A stretch of 64,000 nt of DNA from AC-32 sp963717475 (GCA_963717475.1 OY970337.1:1364001-1428000), one strand, 5' to 3'. Counted from the first letter of the stretch, positions 50,755 through 61,607 are shown. Notes: generated from the letters alone by a model not told the origin. Translations and numbers: made by a program.

Positions 50755-51432
50755 ATGGGAAGGCGCTGCGTACTCTTGCTCGCGCTCGCGGTGGGTCTTG
50801 CGGTCGCTGCGCCGTCGGCTGCCAAGCGGGAGAGCACCTGCTACTCGGACTGTCTGATCACCTACCTCCCGCACAACGCGGTCCGGCCCTTCGACGACGT
50901 CCCGCTGGGCACGCGCGTCACGTGGCTGAACGACGACACGAAATCCCACGTCGTCGCCGAACGCAACGGCGTCTTTCGCTCGCGGGCCCTCGGGTTCAGC
51001 CACTCCTACAACCGCGTCATGTCCGCAGGCATCTGGAGCTACTACGACCCGAAACATCCGAAGAGCTACCTGACCGAGGGCCTGTTCGGAGTCCGCCCCG
51101 TCCTCCGGCGCACGCAGAGGGCAGTCGTCGGCTCCTGGGGCGGCCCGTTCACCAACACCGGGAAGCGCTTCTGCGTCTACTGGTCGGTTACACGCACTCA
51201 CGACCTGCGGACGGTGACCTACTTCCTTCCGGTGCGGCTGGCGACGAAGTTCTACGGAAAGCTCGTGAACGGACACCGCGTGGTGGACGAGAACGGTCAC
51301 GCGTTCGTTCTGTTCGGCAGCGACCGGGTGATGGTGAAGGCGCGGTCCGGGACCGGGACCACGTGCCCAAAGAGCATCGTCGCGCGTCGTCACGGCTGGA
51401 GTGACGCCGCCGGCGCGCTTCAGCCGGTCTAG
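50755..51432 (+). CDS. Secreted protein with a cupredoxin-like domain lacking the copper Cys
   Basis: 225 residues. Signal peptide RRCVLLLALAVGLAVAAPSA. Residues ~40-105 follow the plastocyanin scheme: LPHNAVRPFDDVPLGTRVTW, DTKSHVVAERNGVFRSRALG, and FSHSYNRVMSAGIWSYYDPK. The place where blue copper proteins have YxCxxH reads YYDPKHP, so the Cys ligand is absent. A second half (VVGSWGGPFTNTGKRFCVYW) may be a degenerate repeat. Four Cys overall suggest disulfides. Function unknown; the clpB stop is 1 base from its own stop, convergent. Confidence 0.68.
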   Translation: MGRRCVLLLALAVGLAVAAPSAAKRESTCYSDCLITYLPHNAVRPFDDVPLGTRVTWLNDDTKSHVVAERNGVFRSRALGFSHSYNRVMSAGIWSYYDPKHPKSYLTEGLFGVRPVLRRTQRAVVGSWGGPFTNTGKRFCVYWSVTRTHDLRTVTYFLPVRLATKFYGKLVNGHRVVDENGHAFVLFGSDRVMVKARSGTGTTCPKSIVARRHGWSDAAGALQPV

Positions 51433-51433
51433 A

Positions 51434-53886
<2,453 letters not shown>

Positions 53887-53905
<19 letters not shown>

Positions 53906-54264
53906 TTTCGCTCCGGTAGCTGGGTCGGGTCGTAGAGAACGAGGTCTCTGCGGTACTGCTTGTGCACCCGCGAGATCGCGTCGCGCATCTCGCGCTCGAG
54001 CCGCTCCATCCGCGCCTGCATCCGGCGGAGCTGGTCCTCGAGGTCGAGCACCGCCTCAACGCCGGCCAGGTTGAGCCCGAGCTGGGTCGTCAGCTTCTGG
54101 ATCAGGCGCAGCCGCTCGAGATCGGCCTCGGAGTAGAGGCGCGTGTTCCCGGCCGTGCGCTGCGGCTGGACGAGGCCCTTCTGCTCGTACATCCGCAGCG
54201 TCTGCGGGTGCATTCCGACGAGCTCGGCCGCGACGGAGATCATGTAGCGAGGGCGGTCGTCCAT
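53887..54264 (-). CDS. hspR: HspR, MerR-family heat-shock repressor
   Basis: 125 residues from the ATG at 54264; a GTG one codon upstream overlaps the preceding stop. MerR helix-turn-helix: YMISVAAELVGMHPQTLRMY and EQKGLVQPQRTAGNTRLYSE, followed by a helical end (LDLEDQLRRMQARMERLERE). HspR binds HAIR inverted repeats and represses dnaK and clpB operons, with DnaK as co-repressor in Streptomyces. It is encoded within the operon it presumably controls. Confidence 0.9.
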
Positions 54265-54545
54265 CACGCCTCTCTCCGGGAGCGGATCACGAGGAAGACC
54301 GCGATCGCAGCGATCACGGCGGCGAGCGCGATCCAGCCGCCTAGGCGCCAGGTATCGACGAGCGCATGCCAGGCGAACAGCCAGACGAAGACCTTCAGGA
54401 AGCCGAGCTTCGCGAGTGCAGCGCCTCCCGCGGCAGCACCGCCGGCCGCGGTGCCCCAGCCGACGCGCCTGGTGCGCTGCTCGGCCGTCTCCGGCTCGGG
54501 CGCCTGTCGCGGGCCCTGCTCCAGCAGCTCCTCGTGCTTCGCCAT
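54264..54545 (-). CDS. Membrane protein inserted in the heat-shock operon
   Basis: 93 residues. Acidic head (KHEELLEQGPRQAPEPETAE), glycine/alanine-rich stretch (WGTAAGGAAAGGAALAKLGF), then one or two membrane segments (KVFVWLFAWHALVDTWRLGG, WIALAAVIAAIAVFLVI) and a basic end RSRREA. It overlaps dnaJ and hspR with GTGATG junctions, so it is an integral operon member. No family recognised. A membrane-associated role in the heat-shock response would be new; this is inference from position only. Confidence 0.65.
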   Translation of the reverse strand: MAKHEELLEQGPRQAPEPETAEQRTRRVGWGTAAGGAAAGGAALAKLGFLKVFVWLFAWHALVDTWRLGGWIALAAVIAAIAVFLVIRSRREA

Positions 54546-55615
54546 CACGAGCCCGCCTTCTGGAGCTCTTCCATCAGCTCGCGCTGCTTCTTCGTCAGCT
54601 TCTTCGGGACCGTGAGCTTCACGCGCGCGAGGACGTCGCCGCGGCTCGAGCCTTTGAGCCGAGGCGCGCCCTTGCCTTTCACGCGCAGGAGGGTTCCGTC
54701 GACGGTGCCTGGCTTGACCTTGACGGTTACCGGACCGTCCGGCGTCGGCACCTTGATCTCCGCGCCGAGCGAGGCCTCCGAGAGCGCAACCGGGACGTCG
54801 ACGACCAGGTCGTCGCCGCGGCGCGTGAAGGTCTTCGACGGCTGGACGCGCGTGATCACGAACAGGTCGCCCGCCTCAGCGCCGCCGTAGCCGGCCTCGC
54901 CCTTGCCGCGCAAGCGGATCCGCGAGCCGTCCTTGACGCCGGCCGGGATCTTGACCGTGTAGCGCTTCGTCCGCCGCTCGCGTCCGGTGCCGCGGCACTT
55001 CGGGCACGGATCTTCGATCACGGTCCCGTTCCCGCGGCAGCGCGGGCACGGCTGCGACAGCGCGAACAGGCCCTGGCTCTGCGAGACGACGCCGCGGCCC
55101 TTGCACTCTGGGCAGAGCGTGGGCGCGGTCCCGGGCTTCGCACCGGAGCCGCCGCACTCCCGGCAGGCGGTCTCGAGCTCGACCGGGATCTTCGTCTCGA
55201 CGCCGTGGAGCGAGTCCTCGAACGAGAGGTTGACCTCGACCTCGAGGTCGCGCCCGCGCTGGCCGCGCTGTTGCTGCCCGCGGCCGCCGCGGCCTCCGAA
55301 GAGCCCGCTGAAGATGTCGCCGAGATCGCCGAGGTCACTGATATCGAAGCCCTCGGTCGAGAAGTTGAATCCCCCTCCCGGCCCTGAACGACCGTTTGCG
55401 GAGCCGAAGCGGTCGTACTGCTTGCGCTTCTCCGCGTCCGAGAGGACGTCGTATGCCTGCTGGACTTCCTTGAAGCGCTCCTCGGCTGCGGCATCGCCGG
55501 GATTCGCGTCCGGGTGGTGCTGCCTGGCGAGCTTGCGGTAGGCCTTCTTGATCTCGTCCTGGCTCGCGGTCCTCGAGACGCCGAGCGTCCCGTACAGGTC
55601 CTTAACGCTCGCCAT
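54545..55615 (-). CDS. dnaJ: DnaJ co-chaperone (type I)
   Basis: 356 residues. J-domain with HPD in ARQHHPDANPGD (~32-34), then a G/F-rich linker (GGGFNFSTEGFDISDLGDLG). Four zinc-binding repeats follow: CRECGGSG, CPECKGRG, CPRCRGNG and CPKCRGTG. The two C-terminal substrate domains are complete. It stimulates DnaK ATPase. The start overlaps grpE by 14 bases. Confidence 0.94.
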   Translation of the reverse strand: MASVKDLYGTLGVSRTASQDEIKKAYRKLARQHHPDANPGDAAAEERFKEVQQAYDVLSDAEKRKQYDRFGSANGRSGPGGGFNFSTEGFDISDLGDLGDIFSGLFGGRGGRGQQQRGQRGRDLEVEVNLSFEDSLHGVETKIPVELETACRECGGSGAKPGTAPTLCPECKGRGVVSQSQGLFALSQPCPRCRGNGTVIEDPCPKCRGTGRERRTKRYTVKIPAGVKDGSRIRLRGKGEAGYGGAEAGDLFVITRVQPSKTFTRRGDDLVVDVPVALSEASLGAEIKVPTPDGPVTVKVKPGTVDGTLLRVKGKGAPRLKGSSRGDVLARVKLTVPKKLTKKQRELMEELQKAGS

Positions 55616-56105
55616 CTTCCTCCGCCGCGGGCGCCGCCACGATCACGCGGGCCGGCCGGATCACGTGGTCGCCGAGCCGGTAGCCCTTCTGCAGGACCTC
55701 GAGCACCGAGCCCTCCTCCGCATCCGACGGCTGCGAGAGCAGCGCCTCGTGGACATGCGGGTCGAAGCGCCCGTTCGTCTCGATCTCGGCGAGCCCTTCA
55801 CGCTTGAGGGCCTCTGCCAGCGACCGCTGCACGAGCCGAACGCCCTCCTCGAGCTTCGCTTCCTCGTGCTCCTCTGCAGCGGCAAGCGCCCGCTCGAGGT
55901 CGTCGAGCACGGGGAGCAGCTCCTTCACCAGCCGCTCGTGGGCGCGCGCGACCAGGCTCTCCTGATCGCGCGCAACCCGCTTGCGGTAGTTCTCGAAGTC
56001 GGCCGCGACGCGCTTGAGGTCGTTCACGCGCTCGTCGCGCTCGGCCTCGAGCGCTGCCAGCCGCTCCTCGACGTCCACGGAGGCGTGAGCCTCGTGCTCG
56101 GTCAC
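55602..56105 (-). CDS. grpE: GrpE nucleotide-exchange factor
   Basis: 167 residues. Coiled-coil N-terminal half (VEERLAALEAERDERVNDLK, AADFENYRKRVARDQESL), then the four-helix and beta-wing part (VLDDLERALAAAEEHEE, IETNGRFDPHVHEAL, VLQKGYRLGDHVIRPARVIV). It exchanges ADP on DnaK. It overlaps dnaK by 4 bases and dnaJ by 14. Confidence 0.93.
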   Translation of the reverse strand: MTEHEAHASVDVEERLAALEAERDERVNDLKRVAADFENYRKRVARDQESLVARAHERLVKELLPVLDDLERALAAAEEHEEAKLEEGVRLVQRSLAEALKREGLAEIETNGRFDPHVHEALLSQPSDAEEGSVLEVLQKGYRLGDHVIRPARVIVAAPAAEEDGER

Positions 56106-58006
56106 GAGGTCTTGGCCTCCTCGTCGACGACCTCGGCGTCCTCGATCACCTCGTCATCGGACTCCGACGACTCGCCGTTGGCGGATGCCTGGGCCTGCTG
56201 GGCCTGAGCCTGCGAGTACACGGCCTCGGCCAGCTTCTGCGAGGCCTCCTGAAGCGCCTCCGACTTCGCGCGGATCTCGCCGATGTCGTCGGTCTCCAGC
56301 GCCTGCTTCAGCTCCATGACGCGGCCCTCGATCGTCGAGGCCTCGCTCTCGTCGAGCTTGTCGCGATGGTCCTTGAGGCTCTTCTCGGTCGCGTACGCGA
56401 GCGACTCGGCCTGGTTCTTCGCGTCGGCCAGCTCGCGCAGGCGGTGCGCCTCCTCGGCGTGCGCCTCCGCGTTCTTGACCATCTGCTCGACTTCCTCCGG
56501 CTTCAGGCCCGAGCCGCCCTCGATCTTGATCTGCTGCTCGTTCCCGGTGCCGTGGTCCTTGGCCGAGACGTTGATGATCCCGTTCGCGTCGATGTCGAAG
56601 GTGACCTCGATCTGCGGCATGCCCCGCGGCGCCGGCGGGATGCCGACGAGCTGGAACTTGCCGAGCGTCTTGTTGTAGAGCGCCATCTCCGACTCGCCCT
56701 GGAGCACGTGCACCTCGACCGAGGGCTGGTTGTCCTCGGCGGTGGTGAAGGTCTCCGACTTCTTGGTCGGGATGGTCGTGTTGCGCTCGATCAGGCGGGT
56801 GAAGACGCCGCCCTTGGTCTCGATCCCGAGCGACAGCGGCGTGACGTCGAGGAGCAGGATGTCCTTGACCTCTCCCTTGAGCACGCCGCCCTGGATGGCC
56901 GCGCCGACGGCGACGACCTCGTCCGGGTTGACGCCCTTGTGCGGGTCCTTGCCGATCAGCTCCTTGACCTTGTCGACGACCGCCGGCATGCGCGTCATGC
57001 CGCCGACGAGGACGACGTGGTCGATCTTCGAGGCGTCGAGCCCGGCGTCGGCCAGGCACTGCTTGGTCGGCTCGACCGTGCGGTCGAGCAGCTCCGCGCT
57101 CAGCTCGTTCAGCTTCGCGCGCGTGAGCTGGAGGTCGAGGTGCTTCGGGCCCTCCGGGGTCGCCGTGACGAAGGGCAGGTTGATCTGCGTCGTCATCGTC
57201 GAGGAGAGCTCGATCTTCGCCTTCTCGGCCGCCTCGTACAGGCGCTGCAGGGCCATCCGGTCCTGCGCCAGGTCGATCCCCTGGTCGCGCTTGAACTCCG
57301 CGACCATCCAGTCGACGATCGCCTTGTCGAAGTTGTCGCCGCCGAGGTGGTTGTCGCCGTTCGTGGCCTTCACCTCGAAGACGCCCTCGCCGAGCTCGAG
57401 GATCGAGACGTCGAACGTCCCGCCGCCGAGGTCGAAGACGAGGATCGTGTGGTCCGAGGCCTCCTTGTCGAGGCCGTAGGCGAGCGCCGCGGCGGTCGGC
57501 TCGTTGATGATCCGCAGGACGTTGAGCCCGGCGATCTTGCCGGCGTCCTTCGTCGCCTCGCGCTGCGCGTTGTTGAAGTAGGCCGGGACGGTGACCACCG
57601 CGTCGGTGACCGCCTCGCCGAGGAACGCCTCGGCGTCGGCCTTGAGCTTCTGGAGGATCATCGCGCTGATCTCCGGCGGCGCGTAGTCCTTGTCCGCCGC
57701 CTTCACGCGCACGTCGCCGTTCGGGCCCTGGACGACCTCGTACGGGACGATCTTCATCTCCTCCGAGACCTCGTCGTACTTGCGGCCCATGAAGCGCTTG
57801 ATCGAGAAGATCGTGTTCTGCGGGTTCGTCACCTGCTGGCGCTTCGCAGGCGCGCCGACGAGCCGCTGGCCGTCGCCCGTGAACGCGACCACGGACGGCG
57901 TGGTGCGCCCGCCCTCGGCGTTCGGGATGACCGACGGCTCGCCGCCCTCGATCACGGCCACACATGAGTTGGTCGTGCCGAGGTCGATGCCGATTGTCTT
58001 AGCCAT
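56102..58006 (-). CDS. dnaK: DnaK (Hsp70) chaperone
   Basis: 634 residues. N-terminal ATPase: MAKTIGIDLGTTNSCVAVIE, VTVPAYFNNAQREATKDAGK, IINEPTAAALAYGLDK, LVFDLGGGTFDVSIL. Substrate-binding domain from ~385 (DVTPLSLGIETKGGVFTRLI), lid and acidic tail rich in Glu/Asp. First gene of the operon dnaK-grpE-dnaJ-membrane protein-hspR-clpB. A GGGAG sequence lies ~10 bases before the ATG, and a palindrome lies 19 bases upstream of the start. Confidence 0.96.
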   Translation of the reverse strand: MAKTIGIDLGTTNSCVAVIEGGEPSVIPNAEGGRTTPSVVAFTGDGQRLVGAPAKRQQVTNPQNTIFSIKRFMGRKYDEVSEEMKIVPYEVVQGPNGDVRVKAADKDYAPPEISAMILQKLKADAEAFLGEAVTDAVVTVPAYFNNAQREATKDAGKIAGLNVLRIINEPTAAALAYGLDKEASDHTILVFDLGGGTFDVSILELGEGVFEVKATNGDNHLGGDNFDKAIVDWMVAEFKRDQGIDLAQDRMALQRLYEAAEKAKIELSSTMTTQINLPFVTATPEGPKHLDLQLTRAKLNELSAELLDRTVEPTKQCLADAGLDASKIDHVVLVGGMTRMPAVVDKVKELIGKDPHKGVNPDEVVAVGAAIQGGVLKGEVKDILLLDVTPLSLGIETKGGVFTRLIERNTTIPTKKSETFTTAEDNQPSVEVHVLQGESEMALYNKTLGKFQLVGIPPAPRGMPQIEVTFDIDANGIINVSAKDHGTGNEQQIKIEGGSGLKPEEVEQMVKNAEAHAEEAHRLRELADAKNQAESLAYATEKSLKDHRDKLDESEASTIEGRVMELKQALETDDIGEIRAKSEALQEASQKLAEAVYSQAQAQQAQASANGESSESDDEVIEDAEVVDEEAKTS

Positions 58007-58024
58007 GCTTGCTTACTCCCTTCG

Positions 58025-58039
58025 CTGAGAAAATCTCAG
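58025..58039. promoter_or_regulatory. Candidate heat-shock operator upstream of dnaK
   Basis: CTGAGA-AAA-TCTCAG is a perfect palindrome 18 bases upstream of dnaK. TACTAT (58044-58049, minus strand) could be the -10, placing the palindrome at the transcript start. It carries TGAG and CTCA half-sites like the HAIR consensus (CTTGAGT-N7-ACTCAAG), but 5 bases apart instead of 9. Confidence 0.45.
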
Positions 58040-58098
58040 TCGGATAGTAGCAAGTCGGACGTCAAGTAGCCTGCCGGCCACACGACGAGGGAGGAGCA

Positions 58099-58641
58099 TT
58101 GACCGAGGAAGCACGCATGGAAGAGGCGCCGAACGGCCTGCGGCCCGCAGGCCCCGGCTGGTTCGTCGTCAACGTCCGCGACACCGCCTGGGCCGTCCAC
58201 AGCGCGTTCGGCTCCGGCTGCACCTTCGAGAACGGCGAGGCCGCGCCGTTCCCGGAGCTCGGGATCAACATCAGCGTGGTCGAGCCCGGGCAGCCGCTCT
58301 GCCTCTACCACGAGGAGAGCGCGCAGGAGGACTTCCTCGTCCTCGCCGGCGAGGCGCTGCTGCTCGTGAACGGCGAGGAGCGGCCGCTGCAGACGTGGGA
58401 CTTCGTCCATTCCCCGGCCGGCACGGAGCACGTGATCGTCGGCGCGGGCGACGGCCCGGCGATCGTGCTCGCCGTCGGCAAGCGGCCCGACGAGCACATT
58501 CACTACCCGAAGTCCGAACTGGCGGAGAAGTACGGCGCGAGCGCCGAGGCCGACACGCCGAATCCGCGTGAGGCGTACGCGCGCTTCGACCGCCCGGAGC
58601 TGCGGCGGCCGGATAACTGGGACGAGCTGCCCTGGGCTTAG
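58099..58641 (+). CDS. Cupin-domain protein
   Basis: 180 residues from the TTG at 58099, chosen because GAGGGAGGAG lies right before it. Cupin pattern: ISVVEPGQPLCLYHEESAQE, DFLVLAGEALLLVNGEERPL, and WDFVHSPAGTEHVIVGAG. Metal-binding His/Glu are in YHEESAQEDF and the later His in GTEHV. The C-terminal part (HIHYPKSELAEKYGASAEAD) is common in this actinobacterial subgroup. Substrate unknown. It is divergent from dnaK. Confidence 0.83.
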   Translation: MTEEARMEEAPNGLRPAGPGWFVVNVRDTAWAVHSAFGSGCTFENGEAAPFPELGINISVVEPGQPLCLYHEESAQEDFLVLAGEALLLVNGEERPLQTWDFVHSPAGTEHVIVGAGDGPAIVLAVGKRPDEHIHYPKSELAEKYGASAEADTPNPREAYARFDRPELRRPDNWDELPWA

Positions 58642-58645
58642 ACCG

Positions 58646-58837
58646 TTAGACGGACTCCTGGCCCTGCTCGCCTGCGGCGGGGTCGTCGTTCGTCTCTTCC
58701 CAGCCCTCGCGCTCGGCGTCCGCGGCGGTGCGCGTGTCGGCCGGGCCGCGCTCGTCGCCGTCCATCTCCCGCTGCGTCGGGTTGCGTCCGCTCTCGTCGA
58801 TCAGCTCTTCGCCGCTCTCGTGCTCTCGCTCGGTCAT
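58646..58837 (-). CDS. Small acidic hydrophilic protein
   Basis: 63 residues rich in Glu, Asp, Gly and Gln (REHESGEELIDESGRNPTQR, MDGDERGPADTRTAADAERE), with no hydrophobic core, so probably disordered. GAGGAGG is about 6 bases before the ATG at 58837. A similar acidic gene follows upstream on the same strand. Function unknown; composition resembles stress-associated hydrophilic proteins. Confidence 0.6.
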   Translation of the reverse strand: MTEREHESGEELIDESGRNPTQREMDGDERGPADTRTAADAEREGWEETNDDPAAGEQGQESV

Positions 58838-58918
58838 GTCAACCTCCTCGAAGAGTCGAAGGCGCCGACTCGCGGCGCCTCCGGTTCCTACCGCCTTACC
58901 TGTCTTTCTCAGCTGGGC

Positions 58919-59095
58919 TCACATGCCCCCGCCCGACTCCTCTTCTCCGCCGCCCATGCCGCCGCCGGACTCCTCGGTGCCCGTGCCGCCGCCGGACTCT
59001 TCAGCTTCGGAGCCGCCGCCCATGCCGCCGCCGGACTCCTCCTGAGTTTCCTGACCTTCCTTGCTTTCCTGGCCTTCCTGCTCCCACTCGGACAT
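58919..59095 (-). CDS. Tiny Gly-rich acidic repeat protein
   Basis: 58 residues from the ATG at 59095, with GGAGGGG about 6 bases upstream. It starts MSEWEQEGQESKEGQETQ and then repeats an EESGGG[MT]G-type unit four times, ending EEESGGGM. No hydrophobic core and strongly acidic, so likely disordered. Codons differ between repeats, which points to selection rather than recent slippage. It pairs with the acidic gene at 58646. Function unknown. Confidence 0.6.
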   Translation of the reverse strand: MSEWEQEGQESKEGQETQEESGGGMGGGSEAEESGGGTGTEESGGGMGGGEEESGGGM

Positions 59096-59172
59096 GCCGT
59101 CCCCTCCTTCGGGTTGGTCTGCCGATATTCCCGCCCGGTTTGGGGCGTCAAACCTTCGTTACCCTCTCGTGG

Positions 59173-60162
59173 ATGAAACCTCTCGTAGACGGCTGGGGCC
59201 GCGAGATTCACAGCTTGCGGATCTCGGTCACCGACAAGTGCAACTTCCGCTGCCGCTACTGCATGCCCGCGGAAGGGCTGGAGTGGCTCGACCGCGACGA
59301 GCTGCTGACGTTCGAGGAGATTGCGCGGCTCACGGGCGTGCTTGCCGCGATGGGCGTCGACGAGGTGCGGCTGACCGGCGGCGAGCCGCTCGTCCGGCGC
59401 GACCTGCCGGTGCTCGTCGAGCAGCTGCACGCGATCCCGGGCGTGCGCGACCTCTCGCTGACGACGAACGGCGTCCTGCTCGACCGGCTCGCGCGGCCCC
59501 TCGTCGACGCCGGGCTGACGCGGCTGAACGTCTCGCTCGACTCGCTGTCGCATGTGCGCTTCACGGAGATCACCCGCCGCGACGCGCTCGACCGCGTGCT
59601 CGCCGGGCTCGAGGAGGCCGAGCGGTATCCGGAGCTGCGGCCGATCAAAGTCAACTGCGTCGCGATGAAGGGCTTCACCGAGGTCGAGGTGCCCGCGCTC
59701 GCGGAGCTCGCGCGCCGCAAGCCCTACGTCGTGCGCTTCATCGAGTTCATGCCGCTCGACGCCGACGAGTCGTGGCGCGGCGACGACGTCCTCACGGGCG
59801 CCGAGATCCGCGCGCTGATCGAGGAGCGCTGGCCGCTCGAGGAGATTCCCGCAAAGGCGTCCTCGACGGCGCGCCGCTACCGCTTCGCCGACGGCGCCGG
59901 CGAGATCGGCTTCATCAACCCGGTCTCCGAGCCGTTCTGCTCGAGCTGCGACCGGATTCGCATGACTGCCGACGGCCAGCTGCGGACATGCCTCTTCTCG
60001 CGCAAGGAGTGGGACCTGAAGACGCCGCTCCGCAGCGGCGCTTCCGACGACGACCTCGCCGAGCTCCTGCGGTTCGCCGTTCGCCACAAGGAGCTCAAGC
60101 ACAAGATCAACGAGCCCGGCTTCGTTCGCGCGAGCCGCTCGATGAGCCAAATCGGCGGCTAA
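59173..60162 (+). CDS. moaA: GTP 3',8-cyclase MoaA
   Basis: 329 residues from the ATG at 59173. First iron-sulfur site CNFRCRYC in VTDKCNFRCRYCMPAEG. RLTGGEPLVRRDLPVLVEQL and LTTNGVLL are radical SAM features. The second cluster is in FCSSCDRIRMTADGQLRTCL. The usual C-terminal GG is present (SMSQIGG). It converts GTP to the first cyclic intermediate of molybdopterin synthesis. No other moa gene is nearby. TACCCT 7 bases upstream may be the -10. Confidence 0.94.
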   Translation: MKPLVDGWGREIHSLRISVTDKCNFRCRYCMPAEGLEWLDRDELLTFEEIARLTGVLAAMGVDEVRLTGGEPLVRRDLPVLVEQLHAIPGVRDLSLTTNGVLLDRLARPLVDAGLTRLNVSLDSLSHVRFTEITRRDALDRVLAGLEEAERYPELRPIKVNCVAMKGFTEVEVPALAELARRKPYVVRFIEFMPLDADESWRGDDVLTGAEIRALIEERWPLEEIPAKASSTARRYRFADGAGEIGFINPVSEPFCSSCDRIRMTADGQLRTCLFSRKEWDLKTPLRSGASDDDLAELLRFAVRHKELKHKINEPGFVRASRSMSQIGG

Positions 60163-60196
60163 ACCCGGTCGGGAAGGCTGCGTCGGGGTAGGACGT

Positions 60197-60202
60197 TAGA
60201 AT
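60197..60202 (+). promoter_or_regulatory. Candidate -10 upstream of the PAP2_3 gene
   Basis: TAGAAT ends 11 bases before the GTG at 60214 and follows the moaA stop by ~35 bases, so the lipid cluster may have its own promoter here. Confidence 0.4.
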
Positions 60203-60213
60203 CGTCAGGTCCC

Positions 60214-60966
60214 GTGAGTGCTCTCGTCGCAGCCGGCCGCCGGGTCTTGCCGCGCGGATGGGCCGATCTGGGTCGCCAACTCGCGATCTGGTTCGGTTTC
60301 CTTGCCGCGTACCAGGCTGCCCGCGGCGTGGCCGATCGCAACCCGCCGCAGGCGTTCCAGAACGGCCTGCACGTGATCGGGATCGAGCGGCATGCCCACG
60401 CGCTGATCGAGTTGACGCTGCAGCGGCTCGTCGACGGGTCGCACTGGCTCGCGGTGCTCGCCGCCTGGACGTACTGGAACTCGGAGTTCACGGTCGTCGG
60501 GCTCGCGCTGCTCTGGGTCTACCTGCGCCGGCATGAAGCGTTCGTCAAGTTCCGCAACACGATCCTCCTCGCGAACGTGCTCGGCCTCGTGGGGTACGTG
60601 ATCCTGCCGACGGCGCCGCCGCGGATGTTCCCGGACCTCGGCTTCGCCGACACGCTCTCCGACTACGGCGCGCTCAACCACGGCAGCGGGCTCGTCCAGA
60701 TCGTGGCGAACCCGTACGCGGCGATGCCGAGCCTGCACGCGGCCGACGCGCTGATCGTCGGCGTCGTCCTCGCAATGGTCTGCCGGACGCGCTGGCTCAA
60801 GCCGCTCTGGCTGCTCTGGCCGTGCTGGGTCTGGTTCAGCGTGATGGCGACCGGCAACCACTTCTGGCTCGACGTCCTGGGCGGAATCTTCGTGGCGACG
60901 ATCTCGTTCGCCGTGGTCTACGGGCGGCCGTTCCGCCGCCTGCGCCGAGAACCGGCGACGGCCTAG
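60214..60966 (+). CDS. PAP2_3-type integral membrane phosphatase/phosphotransferase (Aur1-like)
   Basis: 250 residues from GTG. About six membrane segments. The PAP2_3 motifs are YAAMPSLHAADALIVGVVLA and MATGNHFWLDVLGGIFVATI, giving the two catalytic His and the Asp. RNTILLANVLGLVGYVILPT PPRMFP-type spacing is typical of inositol phosphorylceramide-synthase-like proteins. In this operon it could act on an inositol or mannosyl lipid, which is inference. It is followed after 5 bases by the phosphatidyltransferase gene. Confidence 0.82.
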   Translation: MSALVAAGRRVLPRGWADLGRQLAIWFGFLAAYQAARGVADRNPPQAFQNGLHVIGIERHAHALIELTLQRLVDGSHWLAVLAAWTYWNSEFTVVGLALLWVYLRRHEAFVKFRNTILLANVLGLVGYVILPTAPPRMFPDLGFADTLSDYGALNHGSGLVQIVANPYAAMPSLHAADALIVGVVLAMVCRTRWLKPLWLLWPCWVWFSVMATGNHFWLDVLGGIFVATISFAVVYGRPFRRLRREPATA

Positions 60967-60971
60967 CCGCC

Positions 60972-61607
60972 GTGACCCGCTCCGCCGGCCTCGCTGCCGT
61001 CAAGCGCGGCTACACGGACGGCACCCGGCGGCTCGCGTCGCGCTGGATAACCGGCCTGGCGCGCACGCGCGTGACGCCGAACGCCCTCACCGCCTCCGGG
61101 ATCACGCTCTGCGCCGTCGCGGCCGTGCTCGTCTGGTTCGGCGACCACAACCCGTGGCCGATCTACTGGGCCGCGGCGGTCGTCTTCGTCGTCGGCTCGG
61201 TGCTGGACATCCTCGACGGCGCGCTCGCCCGCCACGGCGGCAAGGCGACGCCGTTCGGCGCCTTCCTCGACTCGATCTCGGACCGCGTGAGCGAGGGCTT
61301 CGTGCTGACGGCGTGCGCACTCGTCTTCTCTCGGCACGGGAACGAGATCGCCGTCGCGTTCGCGATCGCCGCAATGGCGGGCTCCTTCCTCGTCTCGTAC
61401 GCGCGTGCGAAAGCCGAGCTGCTGGGTCTCAAAGGAGACGTCGGCCTCGGCAGCCGTGCCGAGCGCGTGGCGGTCATCACGGCAGGCCTCGTCCTCGCAC
61501 CGTGGGGCGGGCTCCAGTGGGCGATCTACCTCCTCGCCGTGACCGCCTGGTTCACGGTCGGCCAGCGGATCCTCAGCGTCCGCCGCCAGTTGCGCGCGCG
61601 GCCGTAA
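60972..61607 (+). CDS. CDP-alcohol phosphatidyltransferase, probable phosphatidylinositol-phosphate synthase
   Basis: 211 residues from GTG. The CDP-alcohol signature is in LDILDGALARHGGKATPFGA with FLDSISDR, i.e. DG-x2-AR-x8-G-x3-D-x3-D. Six membrane segments. The next gene makes inositol 3-phosphate, the acceptor for actinobacterial PIP synthase, which favours that activity over PgsA. CDP-diacylglycerol is the other substrate. It starts 6 bases after the PAP2_3 stop. Confidence 0.85.
   Translation: MTRSAGLAAVKRGYTDGTRRLASRWITGLARTRVTPNALTASGITLCAVAAVLVWFGDHNPWPIYWAAAVVFVVGSVLDILDGALARHGGKATPFGAFLDSISDRVSEGFVLTACALVFSRHGNEIAVAFAIAAMAGSFLVSYARAKAELLGLKGDVGLGSRAERVAVITAGLVLAPWGGLQWAIYLLAVTAWFTVGQRILSVRRQLRARP

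Noticed and set aside
58919..59095. CRISPR or satellite repeat
   Set aside because: The repeats are short, encode in-frame EESGGG units, and have a start codon, a ribosome site and a stop.
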